64,000 bases of DNA from Arthrobacter sp. efr-133-R2A-120 (GTDB lineage: Bacteria > Actinomycetota > Actinomycetes > Actinomycetales > Micrococcaceae): positions 95,906-159,905 of the forward strand of contig NZ_JARVRF010000038.1 of NCBI RefSeq assembly GCF_030209835.1. Reading direction: 5' to 3'. This document shows, piece by piece, positions 1 through 8,301 of this stretch. The translations under genes were made by a program, and so were the position numbers. Every line of letters starts with the position of its first letter. The stretch's first letter is position 1. The notes beneath the pieces were generated by a model. It was not told the DNA's origin, made no database searches, and was given only the letters and a program-made list of their open reading frames with translations.

Positions 1-93
1 GCCATGCAACTGCCCAACGCCCGCCGCGGCGCCGTACAGAACATGGGCGGCGTTGGCATCGCGAACTACGTGAGTGTCCTAGAAGCAGTCTAG
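1..93 (+). CDS. 3' end of a truncated gene, possibly thiolase family
   Basis: An open frame runs from the window edge and stops at 91-93, giving about 30 residues. The tail contains a Gly-Gly-Val-Gly turn followed by a short hydrophobic strand ending VSVLEAV. A glycine-rich loop followed by a final strand at the extreme C-terminus is typical of thiolases and lipid-transfer thiolase homologues, and that is the only ground for the suggestion. The gene ends convergently with the HbpS-like gene, and a dispersed inverted repeat fills the gap. It is certainly only a fragment within this window; family assignment is weak. Confidence 0.45.
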   Translation, partial: AMQLPNARRGAVQNMGGVGIANYVSVLEAV

Positions 94-118
94 CCTCGGT
101 ATTTCACAGGGCGGCCAA

Positions 119-179
119 CCCAACTGACTCGCAGTTGTTGTCGTTATCAGCCCGCATAACGACAACAACTGCGTGGGCC
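119..179. repeat. Dispersed long inverted repeat, copy 1 (right arm shortened)
   Basis: The core arms 130-147 and 156-173 are a perfect 18-bp inverted repeat (CGCAGTTGTTGTCGTTAT on the left). The left flank carries the CCCAACTGACT extension seen in the other copies; the right flank departs from the family after 173. The copy lies between two convergent gene ends (93 and 277). Four further copies occur in the window. A hairpin of this size could terminate both transcripts. Confidence 0.85.
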
Positions 180-276
180 CACACCGCCAGGGTTCCCTGG
201 CCGAGCTTGCGAGGCGAGGGTGGCGGTGGGGATTAATTGGGCACCCGGCGGGGAAGGGGCCGCCCCCTCGAAAGCC

Positions 277-837
277 CTACTGCGCCGCAAGCACCGCCGC
301 ACCGGCTGCTGCACACGCTTCGTCAAGGGCGCCGTCCGGTGCGCCGCCGACGCCGATTCCCGCCACCGAGACGCCGTTCACCTTGAGCGGCACGCCACCC
401 GGGAGGAAAAGAGTGCCCGGGAGGTCGGCGATCGACGGTCCGTTGCCATTGATCCTCTTGGCCAGTTCGCTCGTCGGGGCACCGAAGGCGGCTGCGGTGT
501 AGGCCTTCTGCTTGGCGGCCTCGATGGTGTGTTCGGCCGCGTTGTCGCCGCGGAGTACGGCTTGGACTGTTCCGAAGCGGTCCACGAGGGCAACCGTGAC
601 GAACGGAAGCTTGTCGGCCTGGCACTTCGCCAAAGCAGCGTTGACTGCCTGGCTGGATGCACCGACGGTGATGCGGTTCTGGGAGACAACGTTTTCCGCC
701 GAGGGATTGATGTCGACGGCGGCCGTCGCGGTTTTGGCGGCGGCGGGCGTCACGGCATTCGCGACGGCGGTTGCCCCGCCGGTCAGGAGCAAAGCTCCTG
801 CGGCAGCGACGGCGAAGATCTTGTTGGACTTCTTCAT
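277..837 (-). CDS. Secreted haem-binding protein of the GlcG/HbpS (DUF336) family
   Basis: The product is 186 residues when read from the ATG at 837, which has GGAGG six bases upstream; the longer open frame to 954 has no such site. It starts with two lysines, a hydrophobic stretch and an alanine-rich cleavage region near residue 28, so it is predicted to be exported. The rest is one GlcG/HbpS domain: alternating Ala-rich helices and strands, a central VTVALVDRFG strand, and a C-terminal LPGGVPLKV then GIGVGGAP glycine loop as in the family. Known HbpS proteins bind haem outside the cell and modulate a sensor kinase. The gene is divergent from just such a kinase, which supports the same role. 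Haem binding itself is inferred. Confidence 0.85.
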   Translation of the reverse strand: MKKSNKIFAVAAAGALLLTGGATAVANAVTPAAAKTATAAVDINPSAENVVSQNRITVGASSQAVNAALAKCQADKLPFVTVALVDRFGTVQAVLRGDNAAEHTIEAAKQKAYTAAAFGAPTSELAKRINGNGPSIADLPGTLFLPGGVPLKVNGVSVAGIGVGGAPDGALDEACAAAGAAVLAAQ

Positions 838-989
838 GGTGGTCCTCCGGGAGGTCGGCAACGGGTACATTTCCATGCTTCCGGCAGGGCTTCCTCCGCA
901 CATCCGGCGCTCGTCGCGCCTGGCCTCATCCTTTCCGCTCCCGGTATCAGCCAAAAGGCGGAGAGACCGGCGACCGGAACGCGCCTAGC

Positions 990-2222
990 ATGGGAAGAAT
1001 GCCGGAATCTCCGAACGGGACGGCCTCCCGCGCCGCTGCCTTCCGCCCCACCCTGGGCCCGATTGATGCAGTGGTTCACCTCAGCTTCGCCGTGCTCATG
1101 GTGGCATCCGGCGTGCGCTACGTCCTGCGGCACAGCCCGGCCGACAATCTCTGGACAGTGGCCCTGGCGGCCGCGGTCTGCATTCTCTATGCAGTGGTGG
1201 CGGTGCTGGCCAAGCGGCGCCAGCCGTGGCTGTTGTGGATGGTGGCGCTCGTGCTCGCCTGGGCTGTGCTGGTCATCGCCGCACCGAGTTTTGCGTGGTG
1301 CTCCTTGGCTTTGTTTTTCCTGTCCCGCGCGGCCTTCAGCGGTTGGATCGCCTATCTGGCCGCGGGTTTGACGGCAATTGCCACGGCCATCGGGCTGTTC
1401 CGCCTCAGCGGCGACACCGACGTAGCCATGCTGCTCGGGCCCATAGCCGCTGCGGTTCTGCTCACGTTGATCTACGACCGAATCGAGCAGGACGCCGCGC
1501 TGCAACGCCGACTCCATGCCGACGTCTCCCAAGCACAGGAACGCCTGGCCGCCAGCGAACGCGCAGCCGGGATCACCGCGGAGCGCGAGCGTGTTTCGCG
1601 GGAAATCCATGACACCGTCACGCAAGGCCTCGCCAGCAGCCTGCTCCTGCTCGAAGCCGCGCAACGGTCGTGGCCTGAAGACGGAGCGAAAGCGGAAGTG
1701 CAGAGGGCCGGGACCCTCCTACGGCAGAACCTGGCCGACACCCGCAGCCTGGTCCACGAACTTTCCGCTCCCGGGCTGGAGAACGGACCGCTGCCCCAGG
1801 CCCTCGAACAGGCCGCCCGCCAATACCTCGGCTCCGTGATCCTCCACGTCACCGGCGATCCCCGCCCGGTGCCCGACGAGGTCCGCCATGCCCTGGTGCG
1901 CGTGACCCAAAGCGCGGCGGCCAACATCAAACTCCACGCCCACGCTGAACAGGCCAGTTTGACGCTGGGATTCCTTCCCGGGGCTGTCACCCTTGACGTG
2001 TTCGACGACGGCCGCGGCTTTGATCCCGCTGCTGTACCTCCGCCTTCGGAAAAGGGAGGTTACGGTCTACGTGCCATGCGCCAACGGGTGGAACAACTCG
2101 GCGGAGTATTTTCAGTGGAGAGCTCGCCTGGGGAAGGAACCGTCGTGGCCGCGCAACTGCCGCTGCCCGTTATGGAACCCAGCAGGGCAAACCAGGCGCC
2201 CATCAAGAAAGACACTCCATGA
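990..2222 (+). CDS. Membrane sensor histidine kinase, NarL/HisKA_3 type, SenS-like
   Basis: The product has about 410 residues from ATG 990 (ATG 999 is an alternative; neither has a convincing ribosome site). The first 165 residues form five to six membrane helices with short loops. A coiled linker leads to the HisKA_3 dimerisation box EIHDTVTQGL with the phospho-acceptor His near residue 207. The HATPase domain carries the DDGRGFD box near 340 and the GGYGLRAM box. The gene ends in a four-base ATGA overlap with the response regulator, so the pair is cotranscribed and translationally coupled. The 152-bp gap to the divergent HbpS-like gene holds both promoters. The gene order matches HbpS-SenS-SenR of Streptomyces, where the extracellular haem protein tunes the kinase; extension to this pair is inference. 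Confidence 0.9.
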   Translation: MGRMPESPNGTASRAAAFRPTLGPIDAVVHLSFAVLMVASGVRYVLRHSPADNLWTVALAAAVCILYAVVAVLAKRRQPWLLWMVALVLAWAVLVIAAPSFAWCSLALFFLSRAAFSGWIAYLAAGLTAIATAIGLFRLSGDTDVAMLLGPIAAAVLLTLIYDRIEQDAALQRRLHADVSQAQERLAASERAAGITAERERVSREIHDTVTQGLASSLLLLEAAQRSWPEDGAKAEVQRAGTLLRQNLADTRSLVHELSAPGLENGPLPQALEQAARQYLGSVILHVTGDPRPVPDEVRHALVRVTQSAAANIKLHAHAEQASLTLGFLPGAVTLDVFDDGRGFDPAAVPPPSEKGGYGLRAMRQRVEQLGGVFSVESSPGEGTVVAAQLPLPVMEPSRANQAPIKKDTP

Positions 2223-2845
2223 ACCCCATTTCGGTCCTGCTCGTCGATGACCATTTGGTGGTCCGCAGCGGACTCAAGGCCTTGCTCGGCACCCAGCCGG
2301 ACATCACCGTCGTCGCAGAAGCCGCATCCGGAGAGGAAGCCCTCGCTGTAGCGCAACAGCACCCGGCCGACGTCGTCATGATGGACCTCGCCATGGGCCA
2401 GGGCATGGACGGAATCGAGGCGATCAAGCGCCTGCGTCAAGCGAGCAAGCAGCAAGCGGTACTGGTGTTCACTACCTATGATTCCGATGCCGACATCGTG
2501 AGGGCCGTGGACGCAGGTGCCATGGGCTACGTGCTCAAGGACGCCGCGCCGGAGGAGATCTTCGCTGCGGTCCGGGGCGCGGCGCAAGGCAAGAGCGTCA
2601 TGAGCGCACCTGTGGCCAGCAAGTTGTTCCAGCAATTGCGCAACCCGGACGAGGTCCTCACCCCGCGGGAAGCCGAACTGCTCAGCCTCCTCATTCAAGG
2701 CCTCAGCAACCGTGAGCTCGGCAAACGCCTGTTCATTTCCGAGGCCACGGTCAAAACGCATTTGGCGCACATCTACGCCAAGCTCGGCGTCGAGACACGG
2801 GCGGCCGCGATTGCGGTGGCCATTCGCCGCGAGGGGATGCGCTAA
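2219..2845 (+). CDS. NarL/LuxR-family response regulator, SenR-like
   Basis: This is a 208-residue two-domain regulator. The receiver domain has the acidic pair at residues 10-11, phospho-acceptor Asp56 (in VVMMDLAM), a Thr in the VFTTYD strand and Lys in YVLKDAAP. A linker leads to a LuxR-type helix-turn-helix beginning LTPREAELLSLL and ending with the TVKTHLAHIYAKLGV recognition helix. Its start codon overlaps the kinase stop, so the kinase is its obvious partner. No target operator is evident; the divergent HbpS-like promoter is the first place to look. Confidence 0.93.
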   Translation: MNPISVLLVDDHLVVRSGLKALLGTQPDITVVAEAASGEEALAVAQQHPADVVMMDLAMGQGMDGIEAIKRLRQASKQQAVLVFTTYDSDADIVRAVDAGAMGYVLKDAAPEEIFAAVRGAAQGKSVMSAPVASKLFQQLRNPDEVLTPREAELLSLLIQGLSNRELGKRLFISEATVKTHLAHIYAKLGVETRAAAIAVAIRREGMR

Positions 2846-2943
2846 GAAAAAATTCGGATGCTGGTGTCGATTTGGCCGGTCGCCATTCGTATAGGGGGTG
2901 ACCGGGCCGCAGAGAGCGGTCCGCAGAAGCAAGGGAGCACGTC

Positions 2944-3528
2944 ATGCGCCAGATCAATGCCACGTTGTCCATCACCCTCGACGGAGTCATCCAGGGACTG
3001 GGCCGTCCGGACGAGGACACCCGCGGTGGCTTCACCCACGGTGGGTGGGGCGGCAAGTACAACGACGAGGTCATGGGCCGTGAGATGGGCAAGGGCATGG
3101 CGAAACCCACGGACATGCTGTTCGGACACCGGACCTGGACCGACTTCATCACCGCCTGGAGCACCCGCGCCGACGTCAACCCGTTCACCGCGTACATGAA
3201 CGCAGCCACGAAGTACGTTGTGTCAAGGACGCTGGAGAACGCCGATGCCTGGCAGAACTCCGTTCTGCTCTCAGGCGAGGCCGCCGAGACGGTGGCCAAG
3301 CTCAAGGCCGAGCCGGGCAACGATCTGACGATCATCGGCAGCGCGTCGCTTGTCCGCTCCCTGCACGCCGCCGGGCTCATCGACAACTTCACGCTGCTGA
3401 TCCACCCACTGACCCTGGGTACCGGGACGCGGCTGTTCGAAGGCCCAGCCCCGCTGACCGAGTTCGAGCTCACCGACTCCGTCACCACCACCAAGGGCGT
3501 GATCATCGCCCACTACACCCGCCGATAA
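2944..3528 (+). CDS. RibD C-terminal/dihydrofolate-reductase-like protein
   Basis: The product has 194 residues and starts at an ATG preceded by AGGGAG. It has the single-domain RibD-C fold seen in the YyaP/YwjB group: an N-terminal strand ATLSITLDGVIQG, a GHRTWTDF segment, the YVVSRTLENADAW strand and turn, then a glycine-rich NDLTIIGSASLVRSL nucleotide-binding stretch and an LLIHPLTLGTGTRLF segment. Members are NADPH-dependent reductases of unknown substrate; they are not the cellular folate enzyme. It stands alone downstream of the two-component genes. No physiological role can be read from context. Confidence 0.85.
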   Translation: MRQINATLSITLDGVIQGLGRPDEDTRGGFTHGGWGGKYNDEVMGREMGKGMAKPTDMLFGHRTWTDFITAWSTRADVNPFTAYMNAATKYVVSRTLENADAWQNSVLLSGEAAETVAKLKAEPGNDLTIIGSASLVRSLHAAGLIDNFTLLIHPLTLGTGTRLFEGPAPLTEFELTDSVTTTKGVIIAHYTRR

Positions 3529-3605
3529 CTGAGCGGTGGTTCCGTGCAGTAGACGAAGACCGCTGGCCACTTCACCAGCTACCGCGCCGGGTCTAAACTG
3601 ACCCT

Positions 3606-4172
3606 ATGTCCGACACTGCAGGACGCAAGTTGTTCCAGCATTCAGGAACGGCGCTCATCTTCCGGGGAGCCTTGGCCCTTCTCTTGGCCTTCTTGGTTGC
3701 CTCCCTGCCGGTCGCCACGGTATTTGCCCTCGTCTATGTGTTCGGCGTCTACGCCATCACCGACGGACTCACTGACATGGCCCACTACTTCTACGACCCT
3801 GCGCGCCACTCCCGCTGGAGCATGATTGGCGGCTTCATCTCCGTCGCGACCGGGCTCGTGGCGGTTTCTTGGCCGGGCATCACCGCCGCGGCGCTTGGCT
3901 TCCTCATCGGAGCATGGGCCTTGATCCTCGGGATTTCGCAGATCATCCTTGCGAGGGACATCAGGACGACAGTCAGGGCTTGGTGGATCTGGATGTTGAC
4001 CGGGTTGGTCACCACCGTGTTTGGACTTTTTGTGCTCGTCAATCAGGGCGCGGGATTCCTGGGCGTGGTGGCGCTTCTCGCGACATATGCCGCGGTCAGT
4101 GGCGTTCTGTTGATCGCCTCCGGCATCAAACTCCGCAGGCGCGCTTCCTCTTCGGTGATGCTCGCCCATTAG
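3606..4172 (+). CDS. HdeD/DUF308-family membrane protein
   Basis: This 188-residue protein consists of six hydrophobic helices in three hairpins, with characteristic SWPGITAAAL and GIxLRRRA-type segments near the end of the repeats. This is the HdeD/DUF308 pattern, known for acid resistance in enterics but of unknown function in actinobacteria. Short basic termini face the cytoplasm. It is a single gene, separated from its neighbours by about 60-80 bp on both sides. Confidence 0.85.
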   Translation: MSDTAGRKLFQHSGTALIFRGALALLLAFLVASLPVATVFALVYVFGVYAITDGLTDMAHYFYDPARHSRWSMIGGFISVATGLVAVSWPGITAAALGFLIGAWALILGISQIILARDIRTTVRAWWIWMLTGLVTTVFGLFVLVNQGAGFLGVVALLATYAAVSGVLLIASGIKLRRRASSSVMLAH

Positions 4173-4230
4173 CCCCTGCGGGAGCAATCCACCCCAGGGG
4201 GATGCGCCAGGTCCCAAGTTCGGTAAGTTA

Positions 4231-5043
4231 GTGGCTGTGAAGATAGCTACCTGGAATGTGAATTCGCTCCGCGCACGTGCCGACCGCGTCGAGGCTTGGC
4301 TGCAGCGCAGTGACTGCGACGTCTTGGCCATGCAGGAAACCAAGTGCAAAGATGACAACTTTCCGTGGGAGCTCTTCGAGCGCATGGGCTACGAGGTTGC
4401 GCACTTCGGCCTGAGCCAATGGAACGGTGTGGCGATCGCCTCGCGTGTAGGGCTCGACGACGTCGAACGCACCTTTGTTGACCAGCCCGCCTTCGGAAAG
4501 GCCGGCAAGGATCCTGTCCAGGAAGCCCGTGCCATTGCCGCAACGTGTGGCGGGGTCCGGGTGTGGAGCCTGTACGTTCCCAACGGCCGTTCCCTGGATG
4601 ACGAACACATGCCGTACAAGCTCAAGTGGCTGGACACCCTGAAGGGCCATGCCGCCGGCTGGATCACGGAGAACCCAGAGACCCAGGTGGCGCTCATGGG
4701 CGACTGGAACATCGCGCCGCTGGACGAGGATGTCTGGGACATCGACTATTTCAGGGCGAACGCACTCACCCACGTCAGCGAACCCGAGCGCGAGGCCTTC
4801 CGGGCGTTCGAAGCGGCCGGTTTCACCGACGTCGCCCGCGCTTACACTCCAGGTCCCGGCGTCTACACCTACTGGGACTACACGCAGCTGCGGTTCCCCA
4901 AGAAAGAGGGCATGCGCATCGACTTCGTCATGGCCTCCCCCGCGCTGGCCGCGCGCGTCACGGGAGCGTCGATCGACCGCGAGGAGCGCAAGGGCAAGGG
5001 CGCCTCGGACCACGCTCCTGTGATCGTGGAGCTTACGGACTGA
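4231..5043 (+). CDS. xthA: Exodeoxyribonuclease III (AP endonuclease family 1)
   Basis: The product is 270 residues from a GTG codon at 4231; a second GTG two codons later is possible. All family blocks are present in order: KIATWNVNSLRAR at the start, MQETKCKDDNFP with the metal-binding Glu, the YVPNGR block, GDWNIAPLDEDVWD with the catalytic Asp and Asn, and SDHAPVIVEL with the catalytic His near the end. It cuts DNA 5' of abasic sites and degrades duplex ends from the 3' side in base-excision repair. Length and motifs are normal. The next gene starts 32 bp downstream, so the two may share a transcript. Confidence 0.96.
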   Translation: MAVKIATWNVNSLRARADRVEAWLQRSDCDVLAMQETKCKDDNFPWELFERMGYEVAHFGLSQWNGVAIASRVGLDDVERTFVDQPAFGKAGKDPVQEARAIAATCGGVRVWSLYVPNGRSLDDEHMPYKLKWLDTLKGHAAGWITENPETQVALMGDWNIAPLDEDVWDIDYFRANALTHVSEPEREAFRAFEAAGFTDVARAYTPGPGVYTYWDYTQLRFPKKEGMRIDFVMASPALAARVTGASIDREERKGKGASDHAPVIVELTD

Positions 5044-5075
5044 GCAGCAACAATGACGGAGGAGGCGGGCCCGCT

Positions 5076-5945
5076 ATGAGCGGAAAGCTATATGGAAGCC
5101 AGGCAGGGCTGCCCTTCTCTTCAGCGTTGCGCGTCTACGAACCGCTCGAGGCGTTCCCCGAGGACCAGCGGCAGCAGCTCGTGGCGAGCGGTACCCGCAG
5201 CGGTTCGCGGGCCGCCGTCGAAAATGCCGAGCTGCTCGCCTCCCTCGGACGGGTCACCCGCAAGGGCGGGGACCCTTTCCCCACCGGCAGCACCGATCTG
5301 GTCCGCATCACCCGGGTTCCTTCCGGAGATCGGAACGACCCCGACGCCGGACGGCTGCTTTACTGCCCCAGCCAGCTGGTCATCCGGGCAGGATTGGCGG
5401 CCAACGCCCTCATGGAAGGTATCCACGGACCGCTCGCGGACCTTCTTATCCCCGTGGACCAGCGAGACCGCCATCAGGCACGCATCGACCGAATCAACGC
5501 CAGTCACGACGCGAAGCGCGTGCACACGAGGGCTTCCACGTGGGGCATCCCCTTCAGCTGGTTCTCGCTGTTCCAGGAATCGGACCGCAAGGATGTCGTG
5601 GAATCAGGCGGCCGCATCCTGACGGTCAGGGTCTGGGCCTCGCTGACGGATGCCTTGGACCGGGCACGCTTTGCCGTAGCCAATCTCGCCCTCGCCGCAC
5701 CGGACCTGGACATGCTGGACGACCTCACCCAGCTCACCGAATGGCTTGAGTTGTTCCATGTGCAGTCAATGGTCGAGCTGGATTATGGCGCCGTTGCGGA
5801 CAAGGTGTACCCGGACGAGTCGCCTATGGATGTCAGGCTCGGCATCGAATGCCTGGCCGAGGGAGACATGACGGGAGCGGCCGCTGCTTATCGGAGGCTG
5901 GCTTCCCGCTGGATCCCCATCAGGCAGTTGGCCCGGGCTTCCTAG
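5076..5945 (+). CDS. Hypothetical protein (289 residues)
   Basis: The ATG at 5076 is preceded by a strong GGAGGAGG purine tract about ten bases upstream and follows xthA by 32 bp; an open frame extends further upstream but only as a shadow of xthA. The protein is soluble and mixed alpha/beta, with a recognisable GDPFPTGSTDLVRITR segment, a WGIPFSWFSLF aromatic stretch and a C-terminal helical pair ending in an AAAYRRLASRW helix that resembles one TPR-like unit. I do not recognise the family. Cotranscription with xthA is possible but gives no functional clue. Confidence 0.75.
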   Translation: MSGKLYGSQAGLPFSSALRVYEPLEAFPEDQRQQLVASGTRSGSRAAVENAELLASLGRVTRKGGDPFPTGSTDLVRITRVPSGDRNDPDAGRLLYCPSQLVIRAGLAANALMEGIHGPLADLLIPVDQRDRHQARIDRINASHDAKRVHTRASTWGIPFSWFSLFQESDRKDVVESGGRILTVRVWASLTDALDRARFAVANLALAAPDLDMLDDLTQLTEWLELFHVQSMVELDYGAVADKVYPDESPMDVRLGIECLAEGDMTGAAAAYRRLASRWIPIRQLARAS

Positions 5946-5978
5946 CTCTGTTCGCGGCGTCTTGGCTCGCGGAGCGGG

Positions 5979-7037
5979 TTAGTCCCTGGGGCGGGGCGGT
6001 GCGGTGGTTTCCCTCACGATCAGCCGGTGGGGTGCTTTCATGGACCGCACGGAACCCGCGGCCCCGGCCAATTCGTCCAACAGCATGCGCGTGCCCAGTT
6101 GGCCTTGTTCAACGGGGTCCTGGGCCACGGTTGTCAGGCCCATGGCCTCGGCGAATTCATGGTTGTCAATCCCGATGATGGACAATTCTTCCGGTACACG
6201 GACGCCACGGCGCCGCGCCTGCAACATGGCTCCCATGGCCATTTCATCGGAAGCACAGAAGATCGCCGTCGGTTTTGGCCCGGGCTTGCTCCAGAGCTCG
6301 TCGAAGGCTTCCTGGCCGCTGCCCACAGTGAAGTTTCCGAAAATGTCCCATTCCGGAGGCATGGAGAAGCCCGCGCTCGTCATGGCATCCGTGAAGCCGT
6401 CAACGCGCAGTCGCGGCACGGTGAAGTTCAGGTCGGAATCGTCCTGGCCATGGAGCAGCGCGATCTCCCGGTGGCCGAGATTCAACAGATGCATGGTGGC
6501 TTCCACCGAGGCAGCGTAATCGTCGATGCCGATGCTCGGGCAGTCCTCCACTGGACCGCCGACAATCACCAAGGGGATTTCGATCCTTTGGAGATCGGCG
6601 ATTTCCTCGGACGTCAGGGACATACAGAGGACCAGGAGAGCATCGATCTGCTTATAGACCATCGTCTTGCTGAAGAGCCGTTCCCGCGCTCCGCGCTGCC
6701 CGCCAAGGTTGAACAAGGAGAGGTTGTAGCCGCGAGCGTGGAGCTCGCGGTCTACACCCTCGATCGCCTTGAAGAAGAACCAGCGGTCCACGTAAGGGGC
6801 CAGGACACCGATCGTCTTGGTGCGGCCCGTGGCCAGTCCCGACGCGGACGACGACGCCACATACCCGAGTTCTCCCGCGACCCGCAGGATCTTCTCCCGG
6901 GTAGCAGGAGACACCCGGGGAAGGCCGCGCACTGCGCGGGAAACGGTGGCGGTGGAAACGCCTGCGGCCTGTGCGACGTCCTCAATGCTGGCTCCTGCGT
7001 GGCCGCCACGCTGGGACCGTTCACTCGTTTTTGCCAC
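5979..7037 (-). CDS. LacI-family regulator of the alpha-glucoside genes
   Basis: The 352-residue protein has an N-terminal helix-turn-helix at about residues 16-38 (IEDVAQAAGVSTATVSRAV), the hinge helix around SASGLATGRT, and a periplasmic-binding-type effector domain with TIGVLAPYVDRWFF, AIFCASDEMAMGAM and the usual C-terminal IIGIDNHEFAEAMGLTTV block. It is 120 bp downstream of the permease operon on the same strand, and the only LacI-type palindrome nearby lies between the binding-protein and alpha-glucosidase genes at 10776. It therefore probably represses both units until an alpha-glucoside or its product is present; this is inferred from context. Confidence 0.92.
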   Translation of the reverse strand: MAKTSERSQRGGHAGASIEDVAQAAGVSTATVSRAVRGLPRVSPATREKILRVAGELGYVASSSASGLATGRTKTIGVLAPYVDRWFFFKAIEGVDRELHARGYNLSLFNLGGQRGARERLFSKTMVYKQIDALLVLCMSLTSEEIADLQRIEIPLVIVGGPVEDCPSIGIDDYAASVEATMHLLNLGHREIALLHGQDDSDLNFTVPRLRVDGFTDAMTSAGFSMPPEWDIFGNFTVGSGQEAFDELWSKPGPKPTAIFCASDEMAMGAMLQARRRGVRVPEELSIIGIDNHEFAEAMGLTTVAQDPVEQGQLGTRMLLDELAGAAGSVRSMKAPHRLIVRETTAPPRPRD

Positions 7038-7156
7038 TCAAGCCCCCTCAAAGAATCCGTGCGGAAGCCGGGGGTTCCTTCCCAGACGGCAGATAACCAG
7101 CGTATTCCGCTTGGTTGCCTTCCGCCGATTCCGCGCTACTTATTTCCGCTCGCTAC

Positions 7157-7429
7157 TCACGTGATGCGCCTGGATGTCCGCGCGGGGAGCCGCCGGCGAA
7201 GCCGAAGCATCCCCCACAGGGCCAGCAACACTGCGAGCAGGCCCAGTGCCCAGCCCAATGCGGGCTGGGCCGTGAGCTCGGCAGCCACCGTGATCACCAG
7301 CAGGACCAAGGCCCAAAAGCCGAGAAAACCTATCACGAGGTCGAAATCTTCCGCCGATTTCACTCGCGTGTGCTGCTCCTTGGCTGGGCCGCCGAGGGAC
7401 GGCCCGGCCGAATCCGGAGTTTGCGTCAT
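7157..7429 (-). CDS. Small membrane protein coupled to the sugar permease
   Basis: This 90-residue protein starts inside the stop of the upstream permease (four-base overlap at 7426-7429), so it belongs to the transport operon. It has a polar 30-residue head, two hydrophobic helices (LVIGFLGFWALVLLVITVAA and a second of similar length) and a strongly basic tail rich in Arg. No family is recognised. It may be a small accessory subunit of the importer or simply a conserved passenger. Confidence 0.75.
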   Translation of the reverse strand: MTQTPDSAGPSLGGPAKEQHTRVKSAEDFDLVIGFLGFWALVLLVITVAAELTAQPALGWALGLLAVLLALWGMLRLRRRLPARTSRRIT

Positions 7430-8301
7430 TTGACGGCGCCGGCTGTCAGGCCCGCCACGATCTTGCGCTGGAAGATCAGCACGAGGATCACCAGCGGAAT
7501 CGTCACAACTGTTCCGGCTGCCATGACGGCGGTGTACGGCTCCTGGTGGGCCTGGGCACCGGCGAAGTAGGCGATAGCCACCGTAACGGTCTTGGTCTGG
7601 TCATTGGACAGCTGGCTCGCGATGAGGAACTCATTCCACGAAGCGATGAACGCCAGGATGGCTGTGGTGAACACGGCAGGCGCCGCGAGCGGCATGATCA
7701 CCTTGCGGAATGCCTGACCCTGGGTGCAGCCATCAATCCGGGCTGATTCCTCCAGCTCCCACGGCATTTCCCGGAAGAAGGACGTCAAGGTGTAGACCGT
7801 CAGGGGGAGCACAAACGAGATGTTTGGAATAATCAGCGCCTGATAGGTGCCGTACCAGCCGATGTTGGTGAACAGCTGGAACAACGGCGTCACCAAGGCC
7901 ACGCCCGGGAACATCGATGCCCCGAGGACAAAGCCGAGGACCAGGAACTTGAAGCGGAATTCGAGCCTGGACAAGGCATACGCCGCGAACACCCCGAAGA
8001 GCAGGGCAACCAAGGTGGTTACCCCTGCCACGAAGAGCGAGTTCAAGAGGTTCCGGCCGAAGTGGTTGCCCAGGCTTTCAGAGAAGACCGTGTTGAAGTT
8101 GTCCCACGTGACGTGGGTGAAGAAAGGCGTCGAATCAAAGGTATATCCAACGTCGCGGAACGCGGTCACGATCATCCAGTAGAAGGGAATCAAGCACCAG
8201 ATGAAGATGAGCGCTGCGCTGATGTACGTGCGCCCGCTCGCCCAGCGTTCCCGCCGTCGGGCAGCTGTCTTAGGCGCGGAGTCAATGCTCACGGCGGTCA
8301 T
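7426..8301 (-). CDS. Carbohydrate ABC transporter permease, MalG type
   Basis: The product has 291 residues and six predicted membrane helices. The cytoplasmic ABC-contact loop has the EAA-type sequence ELEESARIDGCTQGQAFRKVIMPLAAPA, with the conserved Gly, and the C-terminus AGLTAGAVKG-like end is typical of MalG/CUT1 permeases. It overlaps the upstream MalF-type gene by four bases and the downstream small membrane gene by four bases. No ATPase is encoded in the cluster, so it must use a shared MsiK-type ATPase, as is usual for actinobacterial sugar importers. Confidence 0.94.
   Translation of the reverse strand: MTAVSIDSAPKTAARRRERWASGRTYISAALIFIWCLIPFYWMIVTAFRDVGYTFDSTPFFTHVTWDNFNTVFSESLGNHFGRNLLNSLFVAGVTTLVALLFGVFAAYALSRLEFRFKFLVLGFVLGASMFPGVALVTPLFQLFTNIGWYGTYQALIIPNISFVLPLTVYTLTSFFREMPWELEESARIDGCTQGQAFRKVIMPLAAPAVFTTAILAFIASWNEFLIASQLSNDQTKTVTVAIAYFAGAQAHQEPYTAVMAAGTVVTIPLVILVLIFQRKIVAGLTAGAVK

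Noticed and set aside
220..1371. A 383-codon plus-strand frame across the HbpS-like gene and the kinase start
   Set aside because: It covers two real genes in other frames and has no domain or ribosome site.
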